Below, piece by piece: positions 29,215 through 39,363 of a stretch of DNA of 64,000 nt. The notes under the pieces were generated by a model. The model ran no database searches. It was not told where the DNA came from and worked only from the letters and a program-made list of their open reading frames with translations. The stretch spans positions 1,030,536-1,094,535 of the forward strand of contig NZ_AP024886.1 in assembly GCF_024346975.1 (NCBI RefSeq), in the 5' to 3' direction. How positions within the stretch are numbered: position 1 is the first letter of the stretch; each line of letters begins with the position of its first letter. The DNA comes from Vibrio neonatus (GTDB lineage: Bacteria > Pseudomonadota > Gammaproteobacteria > Enterobacterales > Vibrionaceae). Position numbers and translations under genes: made by a program.

Positions 29215-30483
29215 CTAAATTTTTGACTTAATTCGATAAAGCTGACGTTTACCATTAAAAACAGAGTCAAAATAAACAAATCGACCATCAATTGACAGTC
29301 GCGGATGTAGGTCACAACGAGTTTCTCCCTTGTAACTAAACCCGTGGAAAAACTCACCCAAAATCCTTACCTCTTCAGTTTTCCAATTACAAAGTATCAA
29401 ATATTGCATTCGCGCTTTGTCTGGATAGGTATCTGTAATGAACCAATCACCGACCACATGCGGATGTCCATCTCCAAACTTGTCGAGTTTACCCTCTGCA
29501 AAATGACTAAATGCTCCTGAGCAAACATCGATTAACCAATAAGCATCCTTATCGTTAGGACCTCTCATAAAACCTAGAATCGTATTTTCATTAATCCAGA
29601 AACAATGACTAACCATGCCATGCTTCGCCAATGTTTTTATTTCGCTTCCATCATTTTTTGCAAGCATCAAACGATCAACACGGCGTTTCCCTACATAGTA
29701 TCTGTGTAAAAAAATGAACTGTTTACCAGATGGCGAAATCATAACGTGATTCAATTTATGAATCGTGTCATCGAAATCAGAAGCTTTCTCTATCTCTTTC
29801 ACATTATCTATGGTGATTAATAATTGACTACTTCCTGTATCTATATCTATCTTCCAAATACCATCATCGTGACAATTTTCGAGTTCATCTTTACTTAAGA
29901 CTTCTAGGTTCCGATATCCGTAGTCAGGTCTTAACGCCATGAGTCGGCGATAATTAATTGAAAGGAAATAATTAGCCATAAAACTATCTTGAACAGGATA
30001 TTCAAACCTACAAATTTGCATTTTCTTTGAAACAGAGTAAACACGACTTACATACTTCCCAGTTACTGTATCAAAATCATTAAATATAAATCGATCACCA
30101 TCTAACCAATGTGCACGTGTACCTTGTTGCCAATTATAAGCACAACTATCAACCTCTAGGATAAGTTCGTCAGACGCATTATAAACACAAAGTTTAATCG
30201 AAACGTCTGCTCTCGGTAAATTACTAGTATTGCCAGAGGCCTTATGAACTAAAGTATAACCGTTTGAGGATCTTGGAGACTTATCAAAATATCCAAAAAA
30301 GGTTTCTCCCTTGGTATCTTGGGCAATCCTTTCGATAATCATATCAGATTTATACTTATGACTTTTCTTATGCTTTAGATACATCAGTCTCGAATAACTA
30401 TCTTTGGCAAATTGCTTAATAAATGGAACTCGCGCAAGTACTCTCGCGATAGCACGCTCTAAAGGGTTATATGAATCACTCAT
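29215..30483 (-). CDS. Beta-propeller-like protein of unknown function in the polysaccharide locus
   Basis: The 422-residue protein has no signal peptide or membrane segments. After a basic N-terminus of about 45 residues it shows repeated beta-blade-like units with aromatic and Asp-rich turns: FFGYFDKSPRSSNGYTLV, HWLDGDRFIFND, MISPSGKQFIF and LHPRLSIDGRFVYFDSV. SPSGK-type and SIDGR-type turns are typical of TolB/WD-like propellers. Homologues in other surface loci are sometimes labelled glycosyltransferases, but no GT-A or GT-B motif is visible. It sits between a GT2 and a GT4 gene. A sugar-modifying lyase/epimerase-like or scaffold role is possible. Confidence 0.6.
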   Translation of the reverse strand: MSDSYNPLERAIARVLARVPFIKQFAKDSYSRLMYLKHKKSHKYKSDMIIERIAQDTKGETFFGYFDKSPRSSNGYTLVHKASGNTSNLPRADVSIKLCVYNASDELILEVDSCAYNWQQGTRAHWLDGDRFIFNDFDTVTGKYVSRVYSVSKKMQICRFEYPVQDSFMANYFLSINYRRLMALRPDYGYRNLEVLSKDELENCHDDGIWKIDIDTGSSQLLITIDNVKEIEKASDFDDTIHKLNHVMISPSGKQFIFLHRYYVGKRRVDRLMLAKNDGSEIKTLAKHGMVSHCFWINENTILGFMRGPNDKDAYWLIDVCSGAFSHFAEGKLDKFGDGHPHVVGDWFITDTYPDKARMQYLILCNWKTEEVRILGEFFHGFSYKGETRCDLHPRLSIDGRFVYFDSVFNGKRQLYRIKSKI

Positions 30484-30506
30484 TATTTATTCTTCTCTGA
30501 CTAAAG

Positions 30507-31613
30507 TTAATTTGATACCAGTTCTTTATATAATTTTTGATAATTTTCAGACATAGTTTTAGCTGAAAAAACTGTATTCGACAATTCCTTCGCATTTTCC
30601 CGGTATTCCTCAGGAAGAACAGTTTTGATTTCCGATAACAAAGATGAAAGTGCTATTGGTCCACTTGAAAGATCAAACACTGTTGCACATTTAGGCAACT
30701 CAACAGAAATTTCCTCATGTGAAGGAATATCTGATAATAGACTTGGTAGTCCAGCAGCTAACCCTTCTAATACGGTATTGGGAAGTCCTTCTGAAAGAGA
30801 GGACGATAAAAAGTAATCTGCACTACAAAGGTAGTCGCGTACGTTATTTACAGAGCCTTTAATATATATACGCTCAGATTTAGCTAGCATTTTTAATTTT
30901 TCTTCCTCGTCGCCACCTCCGAGGATAACTAAACTACCTTTGTTATCTTTTGCGTAATGATCAAATGCTTCTATCAGGAACGCCATATTTTTACGTGAAA
31001 TTAAACTACCTACGCTAATAAATAGTGGTTTCTCAAAATCACCAATCTGGCGATCAGAAGTCATATTAATAGCTTCAGGATGAACACCATTCTGAACAGG
31101 CTGAGCATCAACCCCATGCTTAGCAAGTTGAGCAGCAATTGTTTTTGAACACGCTACCACTGTTGAGCAATTTTGCATTGCTAAAAAGTGTGAACGTGCC
31201 ATTAAATTCCCTTTTAAATAACCAAATTTCATCGGGTAATCATCATAGGGATAATTTCTAGAAGTCAATAGCCAAGGTATATTTAAATTAAGTTTTGACA
31301 GTAATGAATCAGCCCTAATACCTTGCGTATGAATAACCGATGATTTATGCTTTTTTATAAAGTTAAAAAGCATTGACTTAGCATATAATAGCCCCTTTAA
31401 TCTTGATAGGCCTAAACTTTGAACTTCGATATTCAAATTATCATATTTAAATTTCAAGCTATCACTGGACTCAGGAGATAGAGTTAATACTGTTGGTTCA
31501 AAAATATCAAAATCTAAATTTCGGATAATATTGAGAAGTTGATTAGTTGGTCCTGATCTTGCGAGACTACTAACTATATATAATATTTTAATTTTATTCA
31601 ATTTTTTCTCCAA
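30507..31613 (-). CDS. Glycosyltransferase family 4
   Basis: The 368-residue GT-B protein has the N-terminal ILYIVSSLARSGPTNQLL and a mid-protein FISVGSLISRKN donor-domain start. The C-terminal EX7E-type segment is SLSEGLPNTVLEGLAAGLPSL. This is the usual retaining GT4 arrangement. Acceptor and donor are unknown. It lies just downstream of the Wzy-like gene and upstream of the propeller gene in the AT-rich block. Confidence 0.88.
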   Translation of the reverse strand: MEKKLNKIKILYIVSSLARSGPTNQLLNIIRNLDFDIFEPTVLTLSPESSDSLKFKYDNLNIEVQSLGLSRLKGLLYAKSMLFNFIKKHKSSVIHTQGIRADSLLSKLNLNIPWLLTSRNYPYDDYPMKFGYLKGNLMARSHFLAMQNCSTVVACSKTIAAQLAKHGVDAQPVQNGVHPEAINMTSDRQIGDFEKPLFISVGSLISRKNMAFLIEAFDHYAKDNKGSLVILGGGDEEEKLKMLAKSERIYIKGSVNNVRDYLCSADYFLSSSLSEGLPNTVLEGLAAGLPSLLSDIPSHEEISVELPKCATVFDLSSGPIALSSLLSEIKTVLPEEYRENAKELSNTVFSAKTMSENYQKLYKELVSN

Positions 31614-31645
31614 AAATCATAAGGTTACAGTAAAATGGAGCAAGT

Positions 31646-32872
31646 TTATGCGATCTTTTTTCTTATCAGAGTTTTTAGGTGAAATACTATATAAATACTA
31701 AACATTACAGTAAACACCATGAAGAATTCAAAATAACTCGTCCACGTTAAGTCATATACTAATTTTAAAGTTAATAAAACTGAAGCTAACTTCCACAAAT
31801 AATAATTATCATCACTCAACATCAGTACTTTTTTCTTATTTTTTAATAACCAAATTAGACTATAAATTATCGGAAAATAATATACTATGAATAATGGGAT
31901 TCCACCGCTAGTTAAAATATCCAAATAGGTATTATGCAAAAAAGTTCCAACTCCGCGATTTGGCCAAATAACAAAATTCTTAGCATTATTTAACCCCACA
32001 CCTACCCATTTATGTTGACTAAACAGGTCAAAACCATGCTGAAAAATGTATACACGAAGATAAGCACTTTCACTAACTCTCAATGAATCAATGTTCCCAG
32101 AAATAGCCATAAAAAACCGATCGATACGTGCACTTATTGGATTATCTATTAACAACAAAATTATTAATGTTATTACCAATGTAATACATATAATACAACG
32201 CTGCCTAAAAGGTAACTTTATTAATAAAAATAGACAAAGAACTAAAAGACCTAATAACCCTGTAATCGATTTAGAAATGAGAATCATTACCGCACATGAA
32301 ATTAGTCCAAAGTAAATAACCATCTTATAAAGTTTCTTTGGATTTATATGCATTTGAGCAATTGAAAATGCCATAACCAAACAAGTTGTAATCGAAAACA
32401 CATTTCGATCATGAAATACTCCAGAAAAATCACCTTTCATAGGTTTATATATACCTAAAAAGAATAATATTAATAAAACCAAGTTAACAAAGCACCAAAG
32501 AAAAAGCATCTGAACTGAATATTTTGTCATATTTACTCTGCTTTTAATGATAACTTCCGATATAAATATCGAAACCGTCATATAAAATGAGCTAATATAT
32601 AATATTTTCATGTGTTCAGATCTGTCATAAGCAAATACTGAAAGTAATATACATAAAATCACCCAAGCAATAACCAACGATAGGGATTTTATTAAGGAAC
32701 GAGTTAATTTACCGCGATATAACGTAACGCATACGAACAAACCAGTCGCCATTAAGCCCGAAATCCAACTAAGGTAAAACACATAATGAGTTTCAAAAGA
32801 TCTGTAGGTAAGTAAGACTATAAATAAGCATAGTCCCATCAAAGTACCTATTAAACGAGAATAAAGTATCAA
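31646..32872 (-). CDS. wzy: O-antigen polymerase/ligase family membrane protein (Wzy-like)
   Basis: The 408-residue protein has about 11-12 hydrophobic segments. A periplasmic loop carries the Wzy_C-type signature: VGVGLNNAKNF, then GTFLHNTYLDILTSGG. The family polymerises lipid-linked repeat units or ligates O-antigen to lipid A core. The context among flippase and transferases favours a Wzy polymerase. The neighbouring wzx is four genes upstream. It is one of two intact candidates in the window. Confidence 0.78.
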   Translation of the reverse strand: MILYSRLIGTLMGLCLFIVLLTYRSFETHYVFYLSWISGLMATGLFVCVTLYRGKLTRSLIKSLSLVIAWVILCILLSVFAYDRSEHMKILYISSFYMTVSIFISEVIIKSRVNMTKYSVQMLFLWCFVNLVLLILFFLGIYKPMKGDFSGVFHDRNVFSITTCLVMAFSIAQMHINPKKLYKMVIYFGLISCAVMILISKSITGLLGLLVLCLFLLIKLPFRQRCIICITLVITLIILLLIDNPISARIDRFFMAISGNIDSLRVSESAYLRVYIFQHGFDLFSQHKWVGVGLNNAKNFVIWPNRGVGTFLHNTYLDILTSGGIPLFIVYYFPIIYSLIWLLKNKKKVLMLSDDNYYLWKLASVLLTLKLVYDLTWTSYFEFFMVFTVMFSIYIVFHLKTLIRKKIA

Positions 32873-32934
32873 TCTTTCCTACCTGATTGTTTGAAATATC
32901 TAACTATTTTTTACCGAAAAATGATGCTTTAAGC

Positions 32935-34398
32935 TTACATCTTTCGTTTCAATGCTTCATGGTAAAGTCTAGTATGTATATAAGCTTTTGCCTGTGACAT
33001 TGAGTCTTTAAAGGTACGTGACGGTAAGTCTGTTTGACTTTGTTTGATATCGTATATATCCACAAACTGTGCAAGAGAAGCTAACCATGCCATCTTTTCA
33101 TCTAAACGATCTGCTTTAGCATAACTATTTTTAGACCAATACCTAATCCACATTTTAAGTGAAGAATTATTAAAGATACCTAAACTCTGCAAAGCACCAC
33201 TACTGATACTATCTATCACTTGAGAGCGAAGTTCAGTCCTTAACCATAGCCCGTAACGATTGTTAAGTGGAAGATTATTATCTTCAATTAAAGCACTTTT
33301 CTGATTATATTTTTTTCCAGTACGAGCCCATGGTATGCTTTGCAAAATATGAGGTAATTTATTTAGCAAATGCTCGTAAACATCATCGGTTCGACACTCT
33401 GAAGCTAAAGACCACATATAACCAAACGACTTAGGAGCAGTAAACATCTGATATAATGGGATCTCATCATCAATTACTTCCATACAAGAATTAAGCTGTC
33501 TGCGCATATAGTGCATCTGCATCTCGATCTCACGGTAAGCCATCTCACTTAGTGCAGGGAAACGAGCTCTAGACTCATTCAAGTCACATTGAATATTTGA
33601 AAGCGCAATACTTTCAACATCTTTAAGAAGAAAAGAAAAATGATGTAAGTGTTTTTCTAGAATACTGGGAAGTCTATCGGTACGTCTACCAGAATACTCT
33701 CCTCGCCCTATGCTATCACCGTAACTACCAGCAAGAATCCCATCAATGCCTTTGGTTTGAGATACCAATTCCATTGCATGTAAATGAACGGGGGAATACT
33801 CTGCACCACGTAACGCAGCAAGCTTAATATTTAAAGATAAAACCTCAGAATTTAACTCAAAATATCTAAAATCCCAATTAAATTCTGTAGCAATACGCTC
33901 GGCATATACCACATCGCGACTTTCTGGAATACCCCAAGTGAGAGCAGTAACTTTTCCGCTGTATTCACCTGACTCTTGAAGAAGCTTAACAATCCCTGCG
34001 ACGATACGACTATCCATACCACCGCTAAGTAGGATGCCAACATTATGTTTATCGCATATAAATTGTAGCACTTCTTCTTTTAATTTTTCATGTAACGTAT
34101 TTGCCGCCTTAGATGGGTCAACCCTATTGTGACCATGTACTGGCAATTCAGATTTAACCCAGCAACTGCCATCATCTGACAATCTTGACATCCAAGGTGT
34201 TCTTTCAATACCTTGAATCAAAGTTCTATCACCAATAGCATAATTTTTCATCAAAATGCTGAGTATTGCAGTCTCATCAACCTGATTTATAGAGCTAATA
34301 TTACCATTCAAAACATCACGAATTGATTTATGAGCTTCGAAGCTACCTGCTTTGTGATAATACGATCTCGAACCTAAGCAGTCATAGTATTCAAACAT
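32935..34398 (-). CDS. Asparagine-synthetase-like amidotransferase lacking the glutaminase domain
   Basis: The 487-residue protein contains the ATP-pyrophosphatase P-loop SGGMDS (125-130), followed by a synthetase-type domain (ESRDVVYAERIA, GSYGDSIGRG). Complete class-B asparagine synthetases start with a catalytic Cys2 and about 200 glutaminase residues. Here only the last part of that domain seems to remain (TAILSILMKNY, TLIQGIERTPW). Relatives in O-antigen loci such as WbpS amidate uronic acids. UDP-uronate genes lie 3-5 kb upstream in the same direction, so a uronamide-forming role is plausible but must use free ammonia or a partner. Confidence 0.7.
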   Translation of the reverse strand: MFEYYDCLGSRSYYHKAGSFEAHKSIRDVLNGNISSINQVDETAILSILMKNYAIGDRTLIQGIERTPWMSRLSDDGSCWVKSELPVHGHNRVDPSKAANTLHEKLKEEVLQFICDKHNVGILLSGGMDSRIVAGIVKLLQESGEYSGKVTALTWGIPESRDVVYAERIATEFNWDFRYFELNSEVLSLNIKLAALRGAEYSPVHLHAMELVSQTKGIDGILAGSYGDSIGRGEYSGRRTDRLPSILEKHLHHFSFLLKDVESIALSNIQCDLNESRARFPALSEMAYREIEMQMHYMRRQLNSCMEVIDDEIPLYQMFTAPKSFGYMWSLASECRTDDVYEHLLNKLPHILQSIPWARTGKKYNQKSALIEDNNLPLNNRYGLWLRTELRSQVIDSISSGALQSLGIFNNSSLKMWIRYWSKNSYAKADRLDEKMAWLASLAQFVDIYDIKQSQTDLPSRTFKDSMSQAKAYIHTRLYHEALKRKM

Positions 34399-34407
34399 TT
34401 ACGTTTC

Positions 34408-35508
34408 CTAACTTTCTTCGTTTACTAATTCTATATATTTGTCAACTACGGCTTGAACACTAAATTCTGTTGCCCTAACCAAAGTATCTTTCGATTGGTG
34501 TGATTCTAGTGTATTAAGAATGGCGAATGAAAGCCTTTTAATATCACTTGGTGGAACCAATTTACCCCATTTTCCATTTTCCAAAATCTCTGCTGGGCCA
34601 GAAGGACAATCGGTACTCACTACAGGAATATTAAGAGCTAATGCTTCTACAAGAACATTCCCAAAACCTTCAAATATTGAAGACAATACAAATAAATCTG
34701 CTTTTGCTAAGTATTTATACGGATTTAACTCAAAACCATGCAGTGATACGACCTCAGAAAGCCCTAAACTACTAATCAAACTCAGAAGATCTTCACGGAG
34801 TGGTCCCTCACCAAGAATAAATAACCTTGCGTTTATATTAACGTCATAAACAAACTTAAAAGCATGTATCAGAGTTTTATAGTCCTTTTGAATAGAGAGT
34901 CTACCCAAGGAAACGATAGTTTTATATCCTTTACCAAACCAAGGATGCTCAACTACTTCAATACCAAGTTTATGTATTTGTTCTGTATAAGCCGGATTAT
35001 ACATGACGTTTAAACTCTCTGGTTTAATAGAAAAGTTAGTTATCATATCATCCGCAACACCTTTTGAAACACAGGTAATTTTACCTACATTTCGTGATAA
35101 CAATGGATAACAAATCGGTAAAAGAGTCGATATAAAGCCCTTATTATTCTTCTTAGAATTTGAAAGGCTAATTACTACCCTCCAAAATATTGTAGTTTTT
35201 GTAAACGAAAGCATCTTTGCAATTGCCAGTACCCAGTTTGGCATATGTAATGTACTAAGAATGAACAAAGGCTTAGCCTGCCTCATATAACGAATTAATA
35301 CACTTATGTCGGCTAAATAAGTTTTATCTATTATAATCGAATTTACATTTTTAGAAACAAGACTTCTTAGTGGCCCGACATCTCTATGCACCAGCAAATC
35401 AACAGCATATCCTCTCCGGGAAAATTCATTAGCTAAATAGATCAACTCCCGTTCAGCACCACCGCCAGAATACGACACTAAGTATAATCCAACCCTTTTC
35501 GTTAACAA
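34408..35508 (-). CDS. Glycosyltransferase family 4
   Basis: This 366-residue GT-B enzyme has the start SYSGGGAERELIYLANEFSR, a glycine-rich acceptor-domain entry. The donor domain carries IVSLGRLSIQKDYKTL, and the C-terminal motif is SSIFEGFGNVLVEALALNIPVV. It lies 9 bp before the asparagine-synthetase-like gene start and follows the flippase gene. Its sugar specificity is unknown. Confidence 0.88.
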   Translation of the reverse strand: MLTKRVGLYLVSYSGGGAERELIYLANEFSRRGYAVDLLVHRDVGPLRSLVSKNVNSIIIDKTYLADISVLIRYMRQAKPLFILSTLHMPNWVLAIAKMLSFTKTTIFWRVVISLSNSKKNNKGFISTLLPICYPLLSRNVGKITCVSKGVADDMITNFSIKPESLNVMYNPAYTEQIHKLGIEVVEHPWFGKGYKTIVSLGRLSIQKDYKTLIHAFKFVYDVNINARLFILGEGPLREDLLSLISSLGLSEVVSLHGFELNPYKYLAKADLFVLSSIFEGFGNVLVEALALNIPVVSTDCPSGPAEILENGKWGKLVPPSDIKRLSFAILNTLESHQSKDTLVRATEFSVQAVVDKYIELVNEES

Positions 35509-35572
35509 GTGTTTCTCCTTGAGGTAACTTCACTATCTAAATTTTAAAACTAAAACATACAGCTTATTACCA

Positions 35573-36889
35573 CTATTTTAAAGACCTCAATGACTTTACT
35601 GTCCTAAGTGTAGTGGTAAAAAAGAGCGCTTTAGTTTGTAATAAAAACAGTTCTCTAGTATTTTTAGTTGTCATATTAAACAAATAAAGAGCAATAATTT
35701 GTGATACTACTGTTGCGATGGCTGCCCCCATGGCGCCCTGCCAAGGAATTAACCATAGGTTTAATAACACGTTAGCGACAACCCCAAGAAGGGAACGATA
35801 AAATGCATACTTCTGCAAGCCTTCCGCAATTAAATAGCGATAGCTAACACTGCTAAGAGCAATTACCACCCCACCCCATATATGTACAATAAGTATATTA
35901 ACTGACTCATGATATTGCTCGCCAAAAGCAATATTAATTAATGGGTTAGCGATAAGTCCTACTGCGATCGCAATTACTACACCTACAAAAACCATAAGAT
36001 TTAGAAGATCTTGTGTTCTTTCTATATATAAATCTCTGCTCTTCTTTCTTGCATTCAGTATCATAGGATATAATGACGTTGCAATCATCGTTGGCACAAA
36101 TGATGCGCCTTCACTAACTTTAACAGAAACTGCATATATACCTACAGCAGTGTTACCTATGATTTCACCAAGCATTATTTGATCTATCTTTGAAAAAATA
36201 ATATACAACGCAGTAGACAAAATTAGAGGCCAAGCGTTATTCAATAAATAAATAATTCTATTTGAATCTGGGCGTAGCTTGTTAATATCAACGTTAGAAT
36301 TAGATAAATATAGATATAATAACCCCAATGACATAATAACAAATTCAGATGCAACAGCAATTGAAAAATAAATAAGCGGAGCATTTAAAATTATCATTAC
36401 AACTTTTAAGATAATACTAAATGTGAACGCTATTAATTCCATACCCGCACTATATTTTGCTTGTACATGGGCTTCAAACCAATACCTAATAACTTCGAAT
36501 ACTTTAAATAGATATCCTGTTGATATAATTGCAACTAAACCGATAGTTGTTGTTTCACCGGGGCTCAACATAAGCACAACAACTGTAACACTTATAATAA
36601 AAATAACACAGCCTAAAGAACGTAAAGCAATGCTTGATGCAATTGTTTTCTCTTGCTCTTCTGGACAACTAAGTACCTCTTTAACGACCAAACTTTCAAG
36701 GCCTAAAGTAATCAGTACAGAAAACAAAGTTACAAGAGATAGCGCGTAGCTAAGTAACCCAAAATCTTCAGGTCCTAAATATCTTGCCATTAAAACTGTT
36801 AATAAAAGAGCAAGCCCCATTCTATAGATCTTACTAAATAGTAACCATGAGGTGTTTGACAAATACCTACGAAAACCTTTGCTTTTCAT
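35573..36889 (-). CDS. wzx: Wzx-type oligosaccharide flippase
   Basis: The 438-residue protein has 12 or so membrane segments and a polysaccharide-transporter N-terminus (SKIYRMGLALLLTVLMARYLGPEDFG). It belongs to the MOP superfamily that flips undecaprenyl-linked repeat units across the inner membrane. It is the first gene of the distal AT-rich block, after a strong terminator at 37.1 kb. A second Wzx-like gene lies at 54-55.3 kb. Confidence 0.88.
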   Translation of the reverse strand: MKSKGFRRYLSNTSWLLFSKIYRMGLALLLTVLMARYLGPEDFGLLSYALSLVTLFSVLITLGLESLVVKEVLSCPEEQEKTIASSIALRSLGCVIFIISVTVVVLMLSPGETTTIGLVAIISTGYLFKVFEVIRYWFEAHVQAKYSAGMELIAFTFSIILKVVMIILNAPLIYFSIAVASEFVIMSLGLLYLYLSNSNVDINKLRPDSNRIIYLLNNAWPLILSTALYIIFSKIDQIMLGEIIGNTAVGIYAVSVKVSEGASFVPTMIATSLYPMILNARKKSRDLYIERTQDLLNLMVFVGVVIAIAVGLIANPLINIAFGEQYHESVNILIVHIWGGVVIALSSVSYRYLIAEGLQKYAFYRSLLGVVANVLLNLWLIPWQGAMGAAIATVVSQIIALYLFNMTTKNTRELFLLQTKALFFTTTLRTVKSLRSLK

Positions 36890-37096
36890 TAACTACCTTC
36901 ATGCTTACAATAGAAAACAGCCAAAAGAGCTAAAAATACTAACCAAGGAAGTACAATTAACAATCGCATCGAATCTGTTGTCTAACAAAGTGTGACTAAC
37001 AACGGTTATTGTACACATAAAAAATACCTTTCACATTAGAAATTAATATACCCTTCATTATTACAGAAGGCCTATCCTATTCACTAACCCTCAAAC

Positions 37097-37134
37097 GAAA
37101 AAAGCCGGAATGCTCACTAGAACATTCCGGCTTT
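37097..37134. terminator. Strong terminator between the uronate genes and the distal wzx block
   Basis: A perfect 13-bp stem (37099-37111 with 37122-37134) has A and T runs on both sides. In the minus-strand direction it follows the UDP-uronate epimerase gene by about 50 bp. Distal genes need either their own promoter in 36890-37090 or RfaH-dependent read-through. Confidence 0.9.
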
Positions 37135-37182
37135 TACTACAATACAATCACTCTAACACCCTAAAGAGAGTCAGGCTAACGA

Positions 37183-38187
37183 TCACTTATCATAAAATTC
37201 TCGATACCAAGAAACAAACTCAGCCACACCCTCTTTCACCGTGACTTTAGGCGTGTAACCTGTGGCTTCAAACAAGTCTTGAGTATCTGCATAGGTTTGA
37301 TACACATCACCTGGTTGCATTTCTCGGAAGTTCTTCTTCGCTTCAATTCCGAGCTCATCCTCGATAGCTTTTACAAAGTCCATCAATTTGATTGGTGAGC
37401 CATGGCCTATGTTGTAAATAGAATAAGGTGCAGAGCTAGTAGCAGGAGAACCTTCTTCCACAGTCCAGTCATTAGTTCTTTCTGGAATGATATCTGCGAT
37501 ACGAATAATACCCTCAACGATGTCGTCTACGTGTGTGAAGTCACGCCACATGTCACCATTGTTATTAATGTCTATGGTATCGCCATCTAAGATCTTCTTA
37601 GTGAAAATAAATGGTGCCATATCAGGACGGCCCCAAGAACCATATACGGTGAAAAAACGAAGACCGGTAGTCGGGATATCATAAAGATGTGAGTAGCTGT
37701 GAGCCATCAACTCATTCGACTTCTTAGTCGCCGCATATAGTGATACAGGATGATCTACAGAGTCAGATGTTGAAAACGGCGTTTTCGCATTCAATCCGTA
37801 AACGCTGCTTGATGATGCATAAACTAGGTGTTTTACTTTGTTATGACGACATCCTTCAAGGATGTTCAAGTGCCCAACTAAGTTTGAGTCTGCATACGCG
37901 TGCGGATTTTGAATTGAATAGCGAACGCCCGCCTGTGCTGCCAAGTGAATCACTTGATCAAACTGTTCAGTTTCGAACAATTGCGCAATAGCTTCACGGT
38001 CTGCGATATCAAGCTCGATAAGTTTAAAGTTCGAGTGCTTAATTCGCTCCAAGCGCGCTAGCTTGAGATTTACATCATAGTAATCATTGATGTTATCTAT
38101 ACCAACAACCGTATGACCTTTCTCAGTTAGTTGCTCTACAACAGCACTACCAATAAAACCAGCTACGCCAGTTACTAAATATTTCAT
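37183..38187 (-). CDS. UDP-glucuronate 4-epimerase
   Basis: The 334-residue extended SDR has VTGVAGFIGSAV at the N-terminus, catalytic Ser-Ser (ASSSSVYG) and YAATKKSNE. The C-terminal half has LRFFTVYGSWGRPDMAPFIF, characteristic of the CapI/LspL UDP-GlcA epimerases. It should interconvert UDP-GlcA and UDP-GalA. The ugd gene is 9 bp upstream, so UDP-glucose can be turned into UDP-GalA by this pair. The start lies directly after the ugd stop with close spacing. Confidence 0.9.
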   Translation of the reverse strand: MKYLVTGVAGFIGSAVVEQLTEKGHTVVGIDNINDYYDVNLKLARLERIKHSNFKLIELDIADREAIAQLFETEQFDQVIHLAAQAGVRYSIQNPHAYADSNLVGHLNILEGCRHNKVKHLVYASSSSVYGLNAKTPFSTSDSVDHPVSLYAATKKSNELMAHSYSHLYDIPTTGLRFFTVYGSWGRPDMAPFIFTKKILDGDTIDINNNGDMWRDFTHVDDIVEGIIRIADIIPERTNDWTVEEGSPATSSAPYSIYNIGHGSPIKLMDFVKAIEDELGIEAKKNFREMQPGDVYQTYADTQDLFEATGYTPKVTVKEGVAEFVSWYREFYDK

Positions 38188-38196
38188 ATCATTCTC

Positions 38197-39363
38197 TTAA
38201 TCTGAACCAAATAGATCACGTGTGTACACTTTGCTTTCAACGTCTGCCAACTCTTCTACCATGCGATTTGATACGATCACATCAGACATGGCTTTAAACT
38301 CAGCCAAGTCTTTAATAACAGCAGAGTGGAAGAACTCTTTTTCTTCTAGAACAGGCTCGTATACCACTACCTCAATACCTTTGGCTTTTAGGCGCTTCAT
38401 AATACCTTGGATAGAAGAGGCACGGAAGTTGTCAGAGCCTGCTTTCATAATCAGGCGGTAGATACCGACTCGCTTTGGATTACGTTTCAATATCGAGTCA
38501 GCCACAAAATCTTTACGCGTGGTATTGGCATCAACAATCGCACCTATTATATTATTCGGTACTTCTGCGTAATTGGCACGAAGCTGTTTGGTATCTTTAG
38601 GTAGGCAATACCCTCCATAACCAAACGAAGGATTGTTGTAGTGACTGCCGATGCGAGGATCTAACCCTACGCCCTCAATGATCTGGCGAGCGTCTAGGCC
38701 ATGAGTTTCGGCGTAAGAATCCAGTTCGTTAAAGTAAGCGACGCGCAGTGCAAGGTAGGTATTCGAAAACAATTTAACTGCTTCGGCTTCGGTAGAGTCC
38801 GTAAACAGCACTTCGATGTTCTCTTTTACTGCACCTTCTACCAGCAAATTAGCAAATGTTTCAGCACGCTCAGAACGCTCACCCACGATAATGCGTGAAG
38901 GATGAAGGTTGTCGTACAGTGCACGCCCTTCTCTTAAGAATTCGGGTGAGAAGATCAGATTATCACAGCCTAACTCTTGCTTAATGCGAGCGGTATAACC
39001 CACAGGAACGGTGGATTTGATCACCATCACTGCATTTGGGTTAATCTTCATCACCAGTTTAATCACCGCCTCTACTGACGATGTATTAAAGTAGTTGGTT
39101 TCTACGTCGTAATCAGTTGGCGTTGCAATCACTACATAGTCGGCATCTTGGTATGCCTGTTTGGCATCGAGTGTAGCAGTGAAATTAAGGGGCTTATTAG
39201 CCAGAAAGTCTTCAATTTCAACATCGACTATCGGCGATTGTTTGTTGTTCAGTAGCTTGACTTTATCTTCAACAATATCAACCGCGATAACTTGATGGTG
39301 CTGCGCTAGCAACATCGCATTAGACAGGCCTACATAGCCTGTACCTGCAATAGCAATTTTCAT
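38197..39363 (-). CDS. ugd: UDP-glucose 6-dehydrogenase Ugd
   Basis: Ugd oxidises UDP-glucose to UDP-glucuronate with two NAD+. The 388-residue protein has the dinucleotide motif [10 protein letters not shown] (7-16), the catalytic cysteine in [12 protein letters not shown] (near residue 255) and the FSPEFLREG loop. The length matches the short bacterial form. It is the first gene of the ugd/epimerase pair. GalU, which supplies UDP-glucose, lies 2 kb upstream in the same direction, so the precursor pathway is contiguous. Confidence 0.95.
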   Translation of the reverse strand: MKIAIAGTGYVGLSNAMLLAQHHQVIAVDIVEDKVKLLNNKQSPIVDVEIEDFLANKPLNFTATLDAKQAYQDADYVVIATPTDYDVETNYFNTSSVEAVIKLVMKINPNAVMVIKSTVPVGYTARIKQELGCDNLIFSPEFLREGRALYDNLHPSRIIVGERSERAETFANLLVEGAVKENIEVLFTDSTEAEAVKLFSNTYLALRVAYFNELDSYAETHGLDARQIIEGVGLDPRIGSHYNNPSFGYGGYCLPKDTKQLRANYAEVPNNIIGAIVDANTTRKDFVADSILKRNPKRVGIYRLIMKAGSDNFRASSIQGIMKRLKAKGIEVVVYEPVLEEKEFFHSAVIKDLAEFKAMSDVIVSNRMVEELADVESKVYTRDLFGSD

